A stretch of DNA of 64,000 nucleotides from CAZHRK01 sp964534555 (GTDB taxonomy: Bacteria > Babelota > Babeliae > Babelales > RVW-14), in NCBI GenBank assembly GCA_964534555.1, contig CAZHRK010000001.1:372001-436000 (forward strand), in the 5' to 3' direction. Below the pieces are notes generated by a model. That model saw only the letters and a list, made by a program, of their open reading frames with translations. It searched no databases and had not been told where the DNA came from. This document shows positions 25,533 through 34,283 of the stretch, piece by piece. Positions within the stretch are counted from its first letter, which is position 1. Every line of letters begins with the position of its first letter. A program made the translations under genes and the position numbers.

Positions 25533-27191
25533 TTACTTGCCTGATGATCCTGTGCCGTCAGTTGGATTTTTTTTCTTGAGCATCATATCCCAGAATTCCT
25601 GGTTGGTCTTAGTCTTTCTGATCTTATCGATCATGAATTCCATACCTTCGTTTGTGCTCATTGTTCCGATAAATTTTTGCAGTACCCAAATATTCTTCAG
25701 CTCTTCTTCTGGCACCATAAGCTCTTCACGGCGTGTGCCGGATTGCTGTAGGTCAAGTGCTGGGAATATGCGTTTGTTTGCAAGTTTTCTTGAGAGATGG
25801 ATTTCGCAGTTACCTGTTCCTTTGAACTCTTCAAAGATAACTTCATCCATTCGTGAACCTGTTTCAACAAGTGCAGAAGCAAAAATTGTTAAAGAGCCAC
25901 CTTCCTCGATGTTTCGTGCAGCACCAAAAAAGCGCTTAGGACGCTGTAGTGCGTTTGCATCAATACCACCAGTAAGGACTTTACCAGATGCTGGCGCTAA
26001 TGTGTTGTATGCGCGAGCTAGGCGAGTAAGCGAGTCAAGGATAATAACGACATCATGGCCGCATTCAACAAGTCGTTTTGCTTTTTCAAGTACAACTTCT
26101 GCTACTTGAACGTGGCGAGTTGCGTACTCATCAAAGGTTGAGCTAACAACTTCAGCTTTCACTGAGCGCTCCATATCTGTTACTTCTTCTGGGCGTTCAT
26201 CAATCAGAAGGATCATCATAATGACTTCTGGATGATTTTTCTGGATGCTGTTTGCAAGCTCTTTAAGCAGTACCGTTTTACCTGTTTTAGGTGGAGCTAC
26301 GATAAGTCCACGTTGGCCTTTACCGACAGGAATAACCGCATCAATAATACGTGTTGATACCCAGCTAGGGTCTGCTTCAAGTCTAAATTTTTTCGTTGGA
26401 AACAACGGTGTAAGGTTTTCAAAAACCGTTTTTGTTGAAAGGTGTGTTGGAGATTGAAAGTTAATGCTTTCAACTCGTTGCAATGCAAAGTACTTTTCGC
26501 CTTCTTTTGGTTTGCGAATAGTACCTCTGATGCTATCACCAGTTCTAAGCCCAAAGCGCTTTATGTGCGCTGGAGATACGTAAATATCATCAGGTCCTGG
26601 GACATAGTTAAATTTTGGTGATCTGAGAAACCCAAAGCCATCTGGTAAGCGCTCAAGGATTCCATCACCCCAAATTTCAACGCGTTGCTCTGATTGTGAC
26701 TCAAGGATTTTAAAAATAATTTCTTGTTTTTTTAATGACGTAACTTCAGGAACTCCAAGCTCTTGTGCATATGCAATAAGTGCTGTGATATTCATATCCT
26801 TAAGTTCTTGGACATTAATTGAGCGGAGTGGTTGTTGATCAACCGGAGGACGATGCGTAATCAGATCTTCGTTGCCGTCATTCGAATGAGGTGCTGTTCG
26901 TTGTGGCTGACGCTCTTGGTTTGAACGACCGTGGCTACTTTGTCTGCGTTCGTTGGTTGGTCCTCTGCGCTCTCGTTGGTCGTTACGCTCATTATTTTGG
27001 CGATGTTGACCATGTTCGCTGCGTGAGCGATGATTTGTTCTACGTGGAGCAGGTGTTTCTGCAGGTTGAGCAGAAGCTTGCTGTTGTGTTTGAGCTTCTG
27101 TTTCTTGGGGTGCAGCTGGCTCTGTAATAGGGGAAGTCTCCTGCGGGGCAGAAATATCAATTTCCTGAGGGACTATTTTCTTGTTATCCAT
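25533..27191 (-). CDS. rho: Transcription termination factor Rho with a long disordered N-terminal region
   Basis: Hexameric RNA helicase for factor-dependent termination. The core is complete: Rho_N-type SAP-like domain (INVQELKDMNITALI), RNA-binding OB domain (GILERLPDGFGFLRS), Walker A APPKTGKT, Walker B region VVIILDSLTRLARAYN, and GTGNCEIHLSRKLANKR. It is longer than the usual 420 or so residues because about 115 N-terminal residues are low complexity, rich in Gln, Arg, Asn, Pro, Ser and Glu (for instance RSRSEHGQHRQNNERNDQRE). This is probably intrinsically disordered. AGG precedes the ATG; an unusually structured leader lies upstream. Confidence 0.96.
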   Translation of the reverse strand: MDNKKIVPQEIDISAPQETSPITEPAAPQETEAQTQQQASAQPAETPAPRRTNHRSRSEHGQHRQNNERNDQRERRGPTNERRQSSHGRSNQERQPQRTAPHSNDGNEDLITHRPPVDQQPLRSINVQELKDMNITALIAYAQELGVPEVTSLKKQEIIFKILESQSEQRVEIWGDGILERLPDGFGFLRSPKFNYVPGPDDIYVSPAHIKRFGLRTGDSIRGTIRKPKEGEKYFALQRVESINFQSPTHLSTKTVFENLTPLFPTKKFRLEADPSWVSTRIIDAVIPVGKGQRGLIVAPPKTGKTVLLKELANSIQKNHPEVIMMILLIDERPEEVTDMERSVKAEVVSSTFDEYATRHVQVAEVVLEKAKRLVECGHDVVIILDSLTRLARAYNTLAPASGKVLTGGIDANALQRPKRFFGAARNIEEGGSLTIFASALVETGSRMDEVIFEEFKGTGNCEIHLSRKLANKRIFPALDLQQSGTRREELMVPEEELKNIWVLQKFIGTMSTNEGMEFMIDKIRKTKTNQEFWDMMLKKKNPTDGTGSSGK

Positions 27192-27307
27192 GAAAAACCT
27201 GCAAAAATAACATTACTAATATTATTTGTAATTTTTAATCGTATGCTTGCCGAGATGGCAGACATGAATTCTTTAGTTTTCAATAAAAATACACTTTTTT
27301 AGAAGGC

Positions 27308-27388
27308 GCCCGACCGGGCAGTCACAGTGTTTTACCGGCAGTTTTGCTTGGTAAACATATGTATCAAGCTCTACTACCAGTAAAACAC
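27308..27388 (-). promoter_or_regulatory. Structured leader between secF and rho
   Basis: On the minus strand, GTGTTTTACTGG (27388-27377) can pair with CCGGTAAAACAC (27338-27327), with one mismatch, over a 38-base loop. A compact GCCCG-GT-CGGGC element (27319-27308) follows. It lies downstream of secF and 120-200 bases upstream of the rho start. It may be a processing or attenuation element; no T run follows at once, so a simple terminator is less likely. Confidence 0.4.
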
Positions 27389-27419
27389 AAAGAAATCTTT
27401 TTTACAAGATTTAGCAGAA

Positions 27420-28316
27420 TTACGCAGCTTTTTTGCGTGTTACAGCCAGCATAGCTGGGCTAGCGATATAAATCGATGAGTAGGTTCCTACTATGATTCC
27501 AACAAGCATCACTAAAGAAAGGCCCTTAAGGGTTTCTCCGCCTAAAATGAGAATTGCAAGCACTGAAAGTGATGTTGCAAAACTTGTTAAAATTGTACGT
27601 TTAAGCGTTTGATTGATGCTAAGGTTTGCAAGGTCATATTCTGAAACGCCTTTGTATTTAGCAAAGTTTTCACGAATACGTGCAAACACCACGATCGTAT
27701 CATTAAGAGAGTACCCAAGTACTGCCAAAATAGACGCTAAAACGTGAAGCGAAATCGGCTCATCTGTAACCAACAAGAAGACCATAACGGCCAAAATGTC
27801 GTGCACTAGGCATGCTATTGCGCCAACTCCGAATCTAAATTCGAAACGAGCCGCAATGTACAGGAGTAAGATAACAAGAGACAACAGCACTGCAATAACA
27901 GCGTTGCGCGTTGTATCTTTTCCTGCTTCTGCTCCTACCGCCTGAACGTTATCAACGGTAACCTTGTTGTCTTCTAGACCACTCTCAAGGCTTTGTGTAA
28001 CGCTCTTTTCAATATCGCTCTCAAATGATCCAACTCTAATCATGAACTCTTTATTTGTAGTTCCGAGTGTTTGGATTGTAGCGTCATTCCAACCCCCTTT
28101 AGCCATTGCATCGCGAACGTTTGCAATATCTGTTGGGTTTTGGAAAGAAATGCGAAGCTCCGCACCACCGGTAAAATCCACATGGTACTTAAATCCGCCC
28201 TTCATTACATATGCCGCAACTCCTACCATAAGGTAGAAGACTGACACAGCCAACCAAACATAACGATACTTTAAAAAGTCTACTTTATAGTTTACGGTTT
28301 CAGCTGATCCCAGCAT
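27420..28316 (-). CDS. secF: Protein translocase subunit SecF
   Basis: Partner of SecD in the inner-membrane complex that uses proton motive force to finish export. The first membrane helix is followed by the signature FKYHVDFTGGAELRISF, a periplasmic domain, and five further helices including FGVGAIACLVHDILAVMVFLL and the conserved GYSLNDTIVVFARIREN. At 298 residues it is a standalone SecF. GGAGAGA precedes the ATG. secD is not adjacent, unlike in most genomes; downstream lies the rho leader and upstream is rpmA. Confidence 0.95.
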   Translation of the reverse strand: MLGSAETVNYKVDFLKYRYVWLAVSVFYLMVGVAAYVMKGGFKYHVDFTGGAELRISFQNPTDIANVRDAMAKGGWNDATIQTLGTTNKEFMIRVGSFESDIEKSVTQSLESGLEDNKVTVDNVQAVGAEAGKDTTRNAVIAVLLSLVILLLYIAARFEFRFGVGAIACLVHDILAVMVFLLVTDEPISLHVLASILAVLGYSLNDTIVVFARIRENFAKYKGVSEYDLANLSINQTLKRTILTSFATSLSVLAILILGGETLKGLSLVMLVGIIVGTYSSIYIASPAMLAVTRKKAA

Positions 28317-28354
28317 TATCTCTCCATGTTTCTGGTCAAATACTCAAACTGTTA

Positions 28355-28612
28355 CTACGCAGCTTGAATGACCGATACAAACTTTCTTCCTTTTAGGCCA
28401 GAATGAAACTTTACGTGGCCGCTTGCTACTGCAAAAAGGGTATCATCGCCACCGCGCATTACACCTTTACCCGCATGGATACGTGTACCGCGCTGACGAA
28501 CGAGAACCTCGCCACTGTTTACCATTTGACCATCAAAACGCTTGCAGCCAAGACGTTTAGATATCGAATCGCGACCGTTACTTGTAGAACCGCCGCTTTT
28601 ACTTGTTGCCAT
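28355..28612 (-). CDS. rpmA: 50S ribosomal protein bL27
   Basis: Small ribosomal protein whose N-terminus reaches the peptidyl-transferase centre. MATSKSGGSTSNGRDS is the standard opening, followed by KRLGCKRFDGQMVNSGEVLVRQRGT in two conserved blocks. At 85 residues it is full length and has no Firmicutes-type cleaved N-terminal leader. GAGGA precedes the ATG. The usual upstream neighbour rplU (bL21) is absent here; polA is upstream on the same strand and secF lies 38 bases downstream. Confidence 0.97.
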   Translation of the reverse strand: MATSKSGGSTSNGRDSISKRLGCKRFDGQMVNSGEVLVRQRGTRIHAGKGVMRGGDDTLFAVASGHVKFHSGLKGRKFVSVIQAA

Positions 28613-28731
28613 GCTAATTCCTCACAAAGTGTGAATGAAACAGTAAAGGGTTATTAGACTAAGCATTTTGTAGAAAAAATGCGCCATCAGTTTGTCTTCT
28701 TTTTACTCGTTTGTCAAAAAGATTTTATCGT

Positions 28732-31509
28732 CTACTTCGATACATCAGCCCAACTTTTACCTGATCTGAGCGAGACTGTCAGCGGTACGTTCCAGTCCAC
28801 AATGTTCTCCATAGTCTTTTTTACTATCTTTTCGACTTGATCAAGTGCCTGGTGGTCGACTTCTATGATGATTTCATCATGAATTTGCAGGAGCATCGCT
28901 GCGTCATTTTTTCTATTTTCAAATAGCGAATGTATTTTGATCATGGCTAGCTTCATCAGCTCAGCTGCTGTTCCTTGTACAGGGGTGTTAATGGCAACAC
29001 GTTTCCCTTGTTCAAAGAGGGCTTTATTCCGCTCATGCAGCTCTTTGACGTAGCGCCGTCTTCCTAGCCAGGTTTGGGTATAGCCGCGCTCAATTGAGTG
29101 GTTTACGGTTTCTTCCATCCATGCAAGCACTCCCGGGTAACGCTCAAAATAGCGCTGAATGTATGTTTTTGCATCACTCATGCTTATTCCAAGGTCTTTT
29201 GAAAGGCCGTATGGTGTCATGCCATAGATAATGCTGAAGTTGATTCGCTTGCCGAGCTGTCGCTGTTCATGTGTTACAGCATCAACGCTGACCCCAAACA
29301 GCTGAGCAGCTGTTTCTGCGTGAATGTCTCTGCCATGCTTAAAAACATCCAGCAGTGTTGCGTCTTGGGTTAGAAAAGCCATGATTCTAAGCTCAATTTG
29401 AGAGTAGTCAGCAGAAAGCAGCACTTTGCCTTGAGGTGCGTAAAAAGCATCTCTGATCTGCATGCCATAGCCTTCTTTGGTCGGTATGTTTTGAAGGTTT
29501 GGCTCAGAGCTTGAAAGTCTTCCTGTTGCAACGAGCGTTTGACTAAAGCTTGTATGGATACGGCCTGTCTCAGGGTTAATAAATCCTGGCAGGGGCTCAA
29601 GGTATGTGCTTTTAAGTTTAGTAAGCTCTCGGTATTTTAAAATGAGCGCGGGGATTGGGTGTTGCACGCTCAGCTCTTGCAGTACTTCTTGATCTGTTGA
29701 GCGTTGTCCTTTGTCGCTTTTTTTGACTACAGGTAGCCCAAGGTCATCAAAAAGGAGTGTTTCAACCTGTCTTGGCGAGTTGAGGTTTATTGTCTCATCT
29801 CTCAGTGTTTTAACAAAGCTATGAATTTTTGACTCGATTTTTACAAGGTCATGATCAACAAGTTTCATTGTTGCCTGAATTTTTTCAGCATCGAGGCAAA
29901 TGCCTTTAAGCTCCATGTCTGTTAGAACTTGGGCAAATGGCATCTCTATTTCATAAAAAATCTTCTCAAGAATTGGCTCTTTTTTGAGCTCTTTTTCAAA
30001 AAGGTACTTGAGCTTAAGTGTTTGAAGCGCATCATGCGCCGCGTATCCAGCTCCATCTTCTATCGGGACTTCAGCAAAAGTTTTATATTTTTTGCCAATA
30101 ACATCTTTGAACTTTTGCATAGGCTCGTTCAGATAGGTCAATGAAAGCTGCTTGAGATTAATTTTTTCCCACTCTTTGCGTAAAAGGTTTGCAGCAAGGA
30201 GCGTGTCAAACGTTACCTTGTTGAGCTTTAGGCCAGCTTTTTGCAGGATGATTTCATCAAACTTTGCATTGTGCATAATAATACTATGCTTAGAGCTCTC
30301 AAGTATTCCTTTGAGAACTGTAAGTGCGTGTGCCTTATCAACCTGCTGGCCATGAATATGCGCCAGCGGGAGGTAGTATGTGTGGTCTTTTGTTGTAGCT
30401 ACAGAAATCCCAACAAGGCTGTCTTGCATAGCCATTCCGCCTGTAGTTTCTGTATCAAGCGCCAGCTCAGGGGCATTTTTGAGCTCATTAACCATAACAT
30501 CAAATGATTCTTGATCTTGCACGACAATCATTTTAAACGGTTTTGGCTTTGCATCCTCAGGAAGCTTAGTTTGAGTCTCTGCGTCTGGCTCATCACTTTG
30601 AGTAAACAGCGATCCTTGCCCAGATGATTTATTGTGCTGATTGATCTGGCCAAAGCGCTTATCGATATCTTTAACCAAGCTTGAAAACTCAAGTTCTTGA
30701 AAAAATGCGCGAGCATTTGCCCAGGCCGCTGCAGCTACAGTGAAATCGCTTAGTTTTGTTTCTAGTTCAGGCGGGTGCAGTAGAAATAGTTTATGGCTTA
30801 GGTAAGCATTTTCCTTGTCTGCAAGAATAAGTTTTTTGGGCCGTTCTAGTGCTAGCTGATCAATATTTTCGTACAGGTCATCAAGAGATTTAAATTGTAT
30901 CACAATTTTTTGTGCTGTTTTCTCTCCAATACCAGCAACACCAGGGATATTATCTGAGCTATCACCCAGTAGTGCGTAGTAAAAAGGTATTTTTTCAGAT
31001 TCAAATCCGTTTTCAGTTTTAAATGACTCTTGCGTGATGATGCGCTCTTTGAAGGGGTCGAAAATGATCAAATTTGGAGAGAGAAGCTGGTACATATCTT
31101 TATCAGGGCATACAAGTACCACCTGATCTTTTTTGTACTCTTTTGCAAGCCCTCCGATTATGTCGTCAGCCTCGTATCCATCGCATGTTACTTGAGCTAT
31201 TTTGACTATATCGAGGAATTTGATGATTTGCTCTTTTTGCTCAAATAGGTCTGAGGGAGGTTTTTGGCGTGTTGCCTTGTATGCAGGGTATTCTGTGTGC
31301 CTGAAGCTCTTTACCTTACTATCCCATACTACAACAAGGTGCTCTGGCTTAAAATCATCTAGAATTTTTTTTATAGCTCTACAAAATCCATAAATCGCTT
31401 GAGTGGGCACCCCAGAAGATGTGTGCAGAGGCTTGATTGCATAAAAGGACCTGTATAACAGGTATGAGCCATCGATAATAAAGAGGGCATTCGACGAAAC
31501 CGCCTGCAT
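28732..31509 (-). CDS. polA: DNA polymerase I
   Basis: Repair and Okazaki-fragment polymerase. All three domains are present in 925 residues. The 5'-3' flap exonuclease comes first (IIDGSYLLYRS, YEADDIIGGLA, LLGDSSDNIPGVAGIGEKTA). The 3'-5' proofreading domain keeps LALDTETTGG and the NAKFDEIIL block. The polymerase domain has SADYSQIELRI, the O-helix RQLGKRINFSIIYGMTPYG, and the catalytic LLQIHDEIIIE. AAAGG precedes the ATG. The intact DTET motif implies proofreading, which is lost in many PolA proteins. Confidence 0.98.
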   Translation of the reverse strand: MQAVSSNALFIIDGSYLLYRSFYAIKPLHTSSGVPTQAIYGFCRAIKKILDDFKPEHLVVVWDSKVKSFRHTEYPAYKATRQKPPSDLFEQKEQIIKFLDIVKIAQVTCDGYEADDIIGGLAKEYKKDQVVLVCPDKDMYQLLSPNLIIFDPFKERIITQESFKTENGFESEKIPFYYALLGDSSDNIPGVAGIGEKTAQKIVIQFKSLDDLYENIDQLALERPKKLILADKENAYLSHKLFLLHPPELETKLSDFTVAAAAWANARAFFQELEFSSLVKDIDKRFGQINQHNKSSGQGSLFTQSDEPDAETQTKLPEDAKPKPFKMIVVQDQESFDVMVNELKNAPELALDTETTGGMAMQDSLVGISVATTKDHTYYLPLAHIHGQQVDKAHALTVLKGILESSKHSIIMHNAKFDEIILQKAGLKLNKVTFDTLLAANLLRKEWEKINLKQLSLTYLNEPMQKFKDVIGKKYKTFAEVPIEDGAGYAAHDALQTLKLKYLFEKELKKEPILEKIFYEIEMPFAQVLTDMELKGICLDAEKIQATMKLVDHDLVKIESKIHSFVKTLRDETINLNSPRQVETLLFDDLGLPVVKKSDKGQRSTDQEVLQELSVQHPIPALILKYRELTKLKSTYLEPLPGFINPETGRIHTSFSQTLVATGRLSSSEPNLQNIPTKEGYGMQIRDAFYAPQGKVLLSADYSQIELRIMAFLTQDATLLDVFKHGRDIHAETAAQLFGVSVDAVTHEQRQLGKRINFSIIYGMTPYGLSKDLGISMSDAKTYIQRYFERYPGVLAWMEETVNHSIERGYTQTWLGRRRYVKELHERNKALFEQGKRVAINTPVQGTAAELMKLAMIKIHSLFENRKNDAAMLLQIHDEIIIEVDHQALDQVEKIVKKTMENIVDWNVPLTVSLRSGKSWADVSK

Positions 31510-31682
31510 GGGTGGCCTTTCTCATCTCGTTATGAATTAAATAATTTTGCTTACGAAATTATAGGTACTTTAGTATACTTTGTCCCGCAGAATTTGTTCG
31601 TACGTTTTTCTCTTAAAACATAAAGGGACTTTATGGGCCAGCGGTTATTAGCCAGCTCTTATGAACTGTGGAGGTTATTTGA

Positions 31683-32114
31683 GTGAAGGTTTTGTCTTTA
31701 GACTTAGGTGATAAATGGGTGGGGAGTGCGATATCTGATGCACTCAAAATCACTTGCAAACCTTATCAAACTGTTGAGATTGGCCAGCTTGAGAGCTTTC
31801 TCAAGACGCTGCTTAAAAGTGAAAATATAAGTACGATTGTCGTTGGTTATCCAAAAACATTTTCTGGGGGAGAGAGCGAGCAAACTAAAAAGGTTGTCGC
31901 TCACAAAGAAAAACTCGAAAGTGCGCTGGCAGCAGTGCATACTAAGCCATTATTATGGGTTTTGTGGGATGAGCGTTTGAGTAGTAAACGTGCCGATGAG
32001 CTGAAGCGTGGGAGTAAGGACCCAGAAGCCAAGCGTAAGAGCCATAGTGTTGCTGCTGCGTTTATTCTTCAGAGTTATCTTGATAGTTTGGCTTTCAATT
32101 CAATAAATTTATAA
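31683..32114 (+). CDS. ruvX: YqgF/RuvX-family RNase H-fold nuclease
   Basis: The family is annotated as a putative Holliday junction resolvase and also acts in pre-16S rRNA processing. LSLDLGDKWVGSAISD is the N-terminal catalytic strand, TIVVGYPKTFSGGESEQ the second block, and WDERLSSKRADE with the terminal SHSVAAAFILQSYLD the third. The start is GTG at 31683, decided by GGAGG eight bases upstream. At 143 residues it is normal length. It is divergent from polA and followed by a membrane transporter gene. Confidence 0.92.
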   Translation: MKVLSLDLGDKWVGSAISDALKITCKPYQTVEIGQLESFLKTLLKSENISTIVVGYPKTFSGGESEQTKKVVAHKEKLESALAAVHTKPLLWVLWDERLSSKRADELKRGSKDPEAKRKSHSVAAAFILQSYLDSLAFNSINL

Positions 32115-32157
32115 GTGACAGGGTTGTTTAAAATATTAACCAGAGGTCTTATAAGAC

Positions 32158-33063
32158 ATGGTTCTTGTTCTCATTCTTAATGCTATGCTCGGCAGCATGT
32201 TCGTTCTGGGCAAATACGTGTTATCATTTACGACCCCAATATTTTTTGTAGGCACGAGTATGACGCTAGGCGGCTTTCTTTTGCTGCTTATGCAATATTT
32301 TAGAAATAGAAAAAGTATAAAAATATTACGCGAAGATGTTCTTGATGTTATTGAGATCAGCTTCTTTATGGTTGCGTTTAGTTATGGACTGCAATTTTGG
32401 GGAATGCAGTATCTCCCAGCTTTCAAAGTTTGTTTTCTGTATAACTTTGGCCCGATATCTTCATACCTTATCGCATGGCTTTTTTTCAAACAGCGCATGC
32501 AAATTCAGAAATGGCTAGGCTTGATAGTTGGCTTTATTGGACTTATTCCGATTTTGCTTTCAACTACAGAGGGTGAGTCTGTAAGCATCTCTCTTGGTTT
32601 TTTATCTATGCCTGAAATCGCTATTATCTCTTCTGCTATTGCATATGCTTATTCTTGGTTTCTTATTAAGGATATGGTTTATAACAAAGGTTACCAATCA
32701 GCTACGGTAAACGGTTATTCAATGTTTATTGGCGGTTTATTCATGCTTGGAATTTTGCCTTATATTGAGGGAATTCCTGTCATAGCTGATCTTGAAGTTT
32801 TTGTGATTGGCCTTTTAGGTACAGTACTTATTGAATATATGATATGTAATAATCTTTATGCGTGGTTATTGCACCATTATTCAGAGACTTTCATATCATT
32901 CTCTACTTTTCTGGTACCGCTTTTTGGTGCATTTTATAGCTGGATGTTCTTGAAAGAAACTATTACCTGGCATTTCTTTTTGTCGTTTTTCATAGTTTCT
33001 TTTGCGATGTGGCTCTTTTACGCAGCTGAAATGAAAGAGAATCCTACTCATTCACCAGACTAA
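32158..33063 (+). CDS. DMT-superfamily transporter (EamA-type)
   Basis: Inner-membrane permease of the drug/metabolite transporter type; substrate unknown. About ten helices are visible in two EamA-like halves, the first with FKVCFLYNFGPISSYLIAWLF and the second with FISFSTFLVPLFGAFYSWMFL, the position where the conserved Pro and Glu-rich ends of EamA halves fall. The C-terminus is short, charged and cytoplasmic. AGAGGTC lies somewhat far before the ATG. It follows ruvX by 43 bases and ends at a strong terminator. Confidence 0.8.
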   Translation: MVLVLILNAMLGSMFVLGKYVLSFTTPIFFVGTSMTLGGFLLLLMQYFRNRKSIKILREDVLDVIEISFFMVAFSYGLQFWGMQYLPAFKVCFLYNFGPISSYLIAWLFFKQRMQIQKWLGLIVGFIGLIPILLSTTEGESVSISLGFLSMPEIAIISSAIAYAYSWFLIKDMVYNKGYQSATVNGYSMFIGGLFMLGILPYIEGIPVIADLEVFVIGLLGTVLIEYMICNNLYAWLLHHYSETFISFSTFLVPLFGAFYSWMFLKETITWHFFLSFFIVSFAMWLFYAAEMKENPTHSPD

Positions 33064-33068
33064 AAATT

Positions 33069-33102
33069 AAAAAGCCTCTTGAGAAATCAAGAGGCTTTTT
33101 TT
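33069..33102. terminator. Bidirectional intrinsic terminator with GAAA tetraloop
   Basis: AAAAAGCCTCTTGA (33069-33082) pairs perfectly with TCAAGAGGCTTTTT around GAAA. It lies between the convergent transporter gene and the oxidoreductase at 33101, whose stop codon overlaps the T run. Confidence 0.93.
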
Positions 33103-34282
33103 ATAGCTTGTCACCACTGATAAGTTTTTTTCGTAATTCACCGATTCTATCAAGCCCACCAATCAGGCAAAATCCGATAAGTTTTTCATCTTGTGTTAAG
33201 TACATGTGCACAAAATTGTCACCAGTGTTTACAGCTATAGTGCTGCCGGTCGGAGGAGTGCAGACTGGGCCAGCGGTAACAAAAGTGGTGCCAAAAACTT
33301 GTGATGAAGTAACAAGTGCGGCGCCTTCATATGATCTAGGGTTTCCACTCATACATGAGCCCGCAATCATTCCTTGTTTAACAGCGTCAGGCCAGATCAT
33401 GCTTAGTGCGTGTGCTTTGTTTACTTGATCATAAACGTAAGCACAATCTCCTGCCGCGTAGATATCAGGATCTGATGTTTGCTGCTGAGGATTAACAATA
33501 ATTCCACCGTGCGCGGTCGCGATTTTTGCATTTTGCGCAAAGTCTGTGTTGAGTCTGCCCCCAACAGCCATGATAACCATGTCATAAGGCTGGCTGCTCC
33601 CATCTGTCATAGTTGCAATCAGCCCTGATGATGCTTGGTTAAGGCTGGAAATGCTAAGTGATGGTTTAAAGCAAATTCCTTTGTCTGCCATCAGCTTAAG
33701 CATGTATGTTGCAACGCTTTTGTGCAGCTGGCGTGGTAGAGGTTGCTGCTCTTGATCAATAATTGTGACTCTAATACCTCGTGTTGCTAAGGCATCTGCG
33801 CACTCAATACCTGAAAATCCAGCGCCAATAACAAGGGCATTTTTAGGCTGATGAACTGTGCAAAAGATATCGATTAATGTTGCGTCATGGAGGCCATAAA
33901 AACTAAAAACACCATTTAAGTCAGCCCCAGGGATTTTAAGCTTAAAACCAGATCGACCGGTTGCAAGGCAAAGTTTTTTGTATTCAAATAAGTTTCCCTG
34001 ATCATCAGAGATCTGTTTTTTTTTAGGGTCTAAATGTGTGATTTTTGTTGATCTGATAAGGTCAATTTTCTTTTCTTGGAAAAATTCTGCGGGTTTTGTC
34101 ATAACCTGCTGCTGTGAGCGTGTTTGTGCTATGTAATCAGCCAGCAGGCAGCGGTTATAAGGCATCTCTTTTTCATCTGTGATAACAGCAATACTGTCTT
34201 CTGGTGAGTTATCACGAATCTTACTTGCACACGCAATACCTGCCGCGCTTGCGCCAACAATAATATAGGTATACTTTTTCAT
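33101..34282 (-). CDS. FAD/NAD(P)-dependent pyridine nucleotide-disulfide-type oxidoreductase
   Basis: Two-dinucleotide-fold flavoprotein like the rubredoxin or nitrite reductase NADH subunits. The FAD site IIVGASAAGIACASKI opens the protein, the NAD site ALVIGAGFSGIECADALA lies centrally, and the second FAD motif DIYAAGDCAYV follows. There is no redox-active CxxC, so it is not a thioredoxin-reductase or lipoamide type. I set the start at 34282 (MKKYTYI), with GAGG upstream; it lies one base after the stop of the Memo-AMMECR1 gene, so the two are translationally coupled. An electron-transfer role for that neighbour is a possibility, not shown. Confidence 0.85.
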   Translation of the reverse strand: MKKYTYIIVGASAAGIACASKIRDNSPEDSIAVITDEKEMPYNRCLLADYIAQTRSQQQVMTKPAEFFQEKKIDLIRSTKITHLDPKKKQISDDQGNLFEYKKLCLATGRSGFKLKIPGADLNGVFSFYGLHDATLIDIFCTVHQPKNALVIGAGFSGIECADALATRGIRVTIIDQEQQPLPRQLHKSVATYMLKLMADKGICFKPSLSISSLNQASSGLIATMTDGSSQPYDMVIMAVGGRLNTDFAQNAKIATAHGGIIVNPQQQTSDPDIYAAGDCAYVYDQVNKAHALSMIWPDAVKQGMIAGSCMSGNPRSYEGAALVTSSQVFGTTFVTAGPVCTPPTGSTIAVNTGDNFVHMYLTQDEKLIGFCLIGGLDRIGELRKKLISGDKL

Positions 34283-34283
34283 T

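Noticed and set aside
27296..27420. Simple intrinsic terminator after secF
   Set aside because: The GC-rich element is not followed by a clean T run on the minus strand and the larger arms enclose 38 bases.
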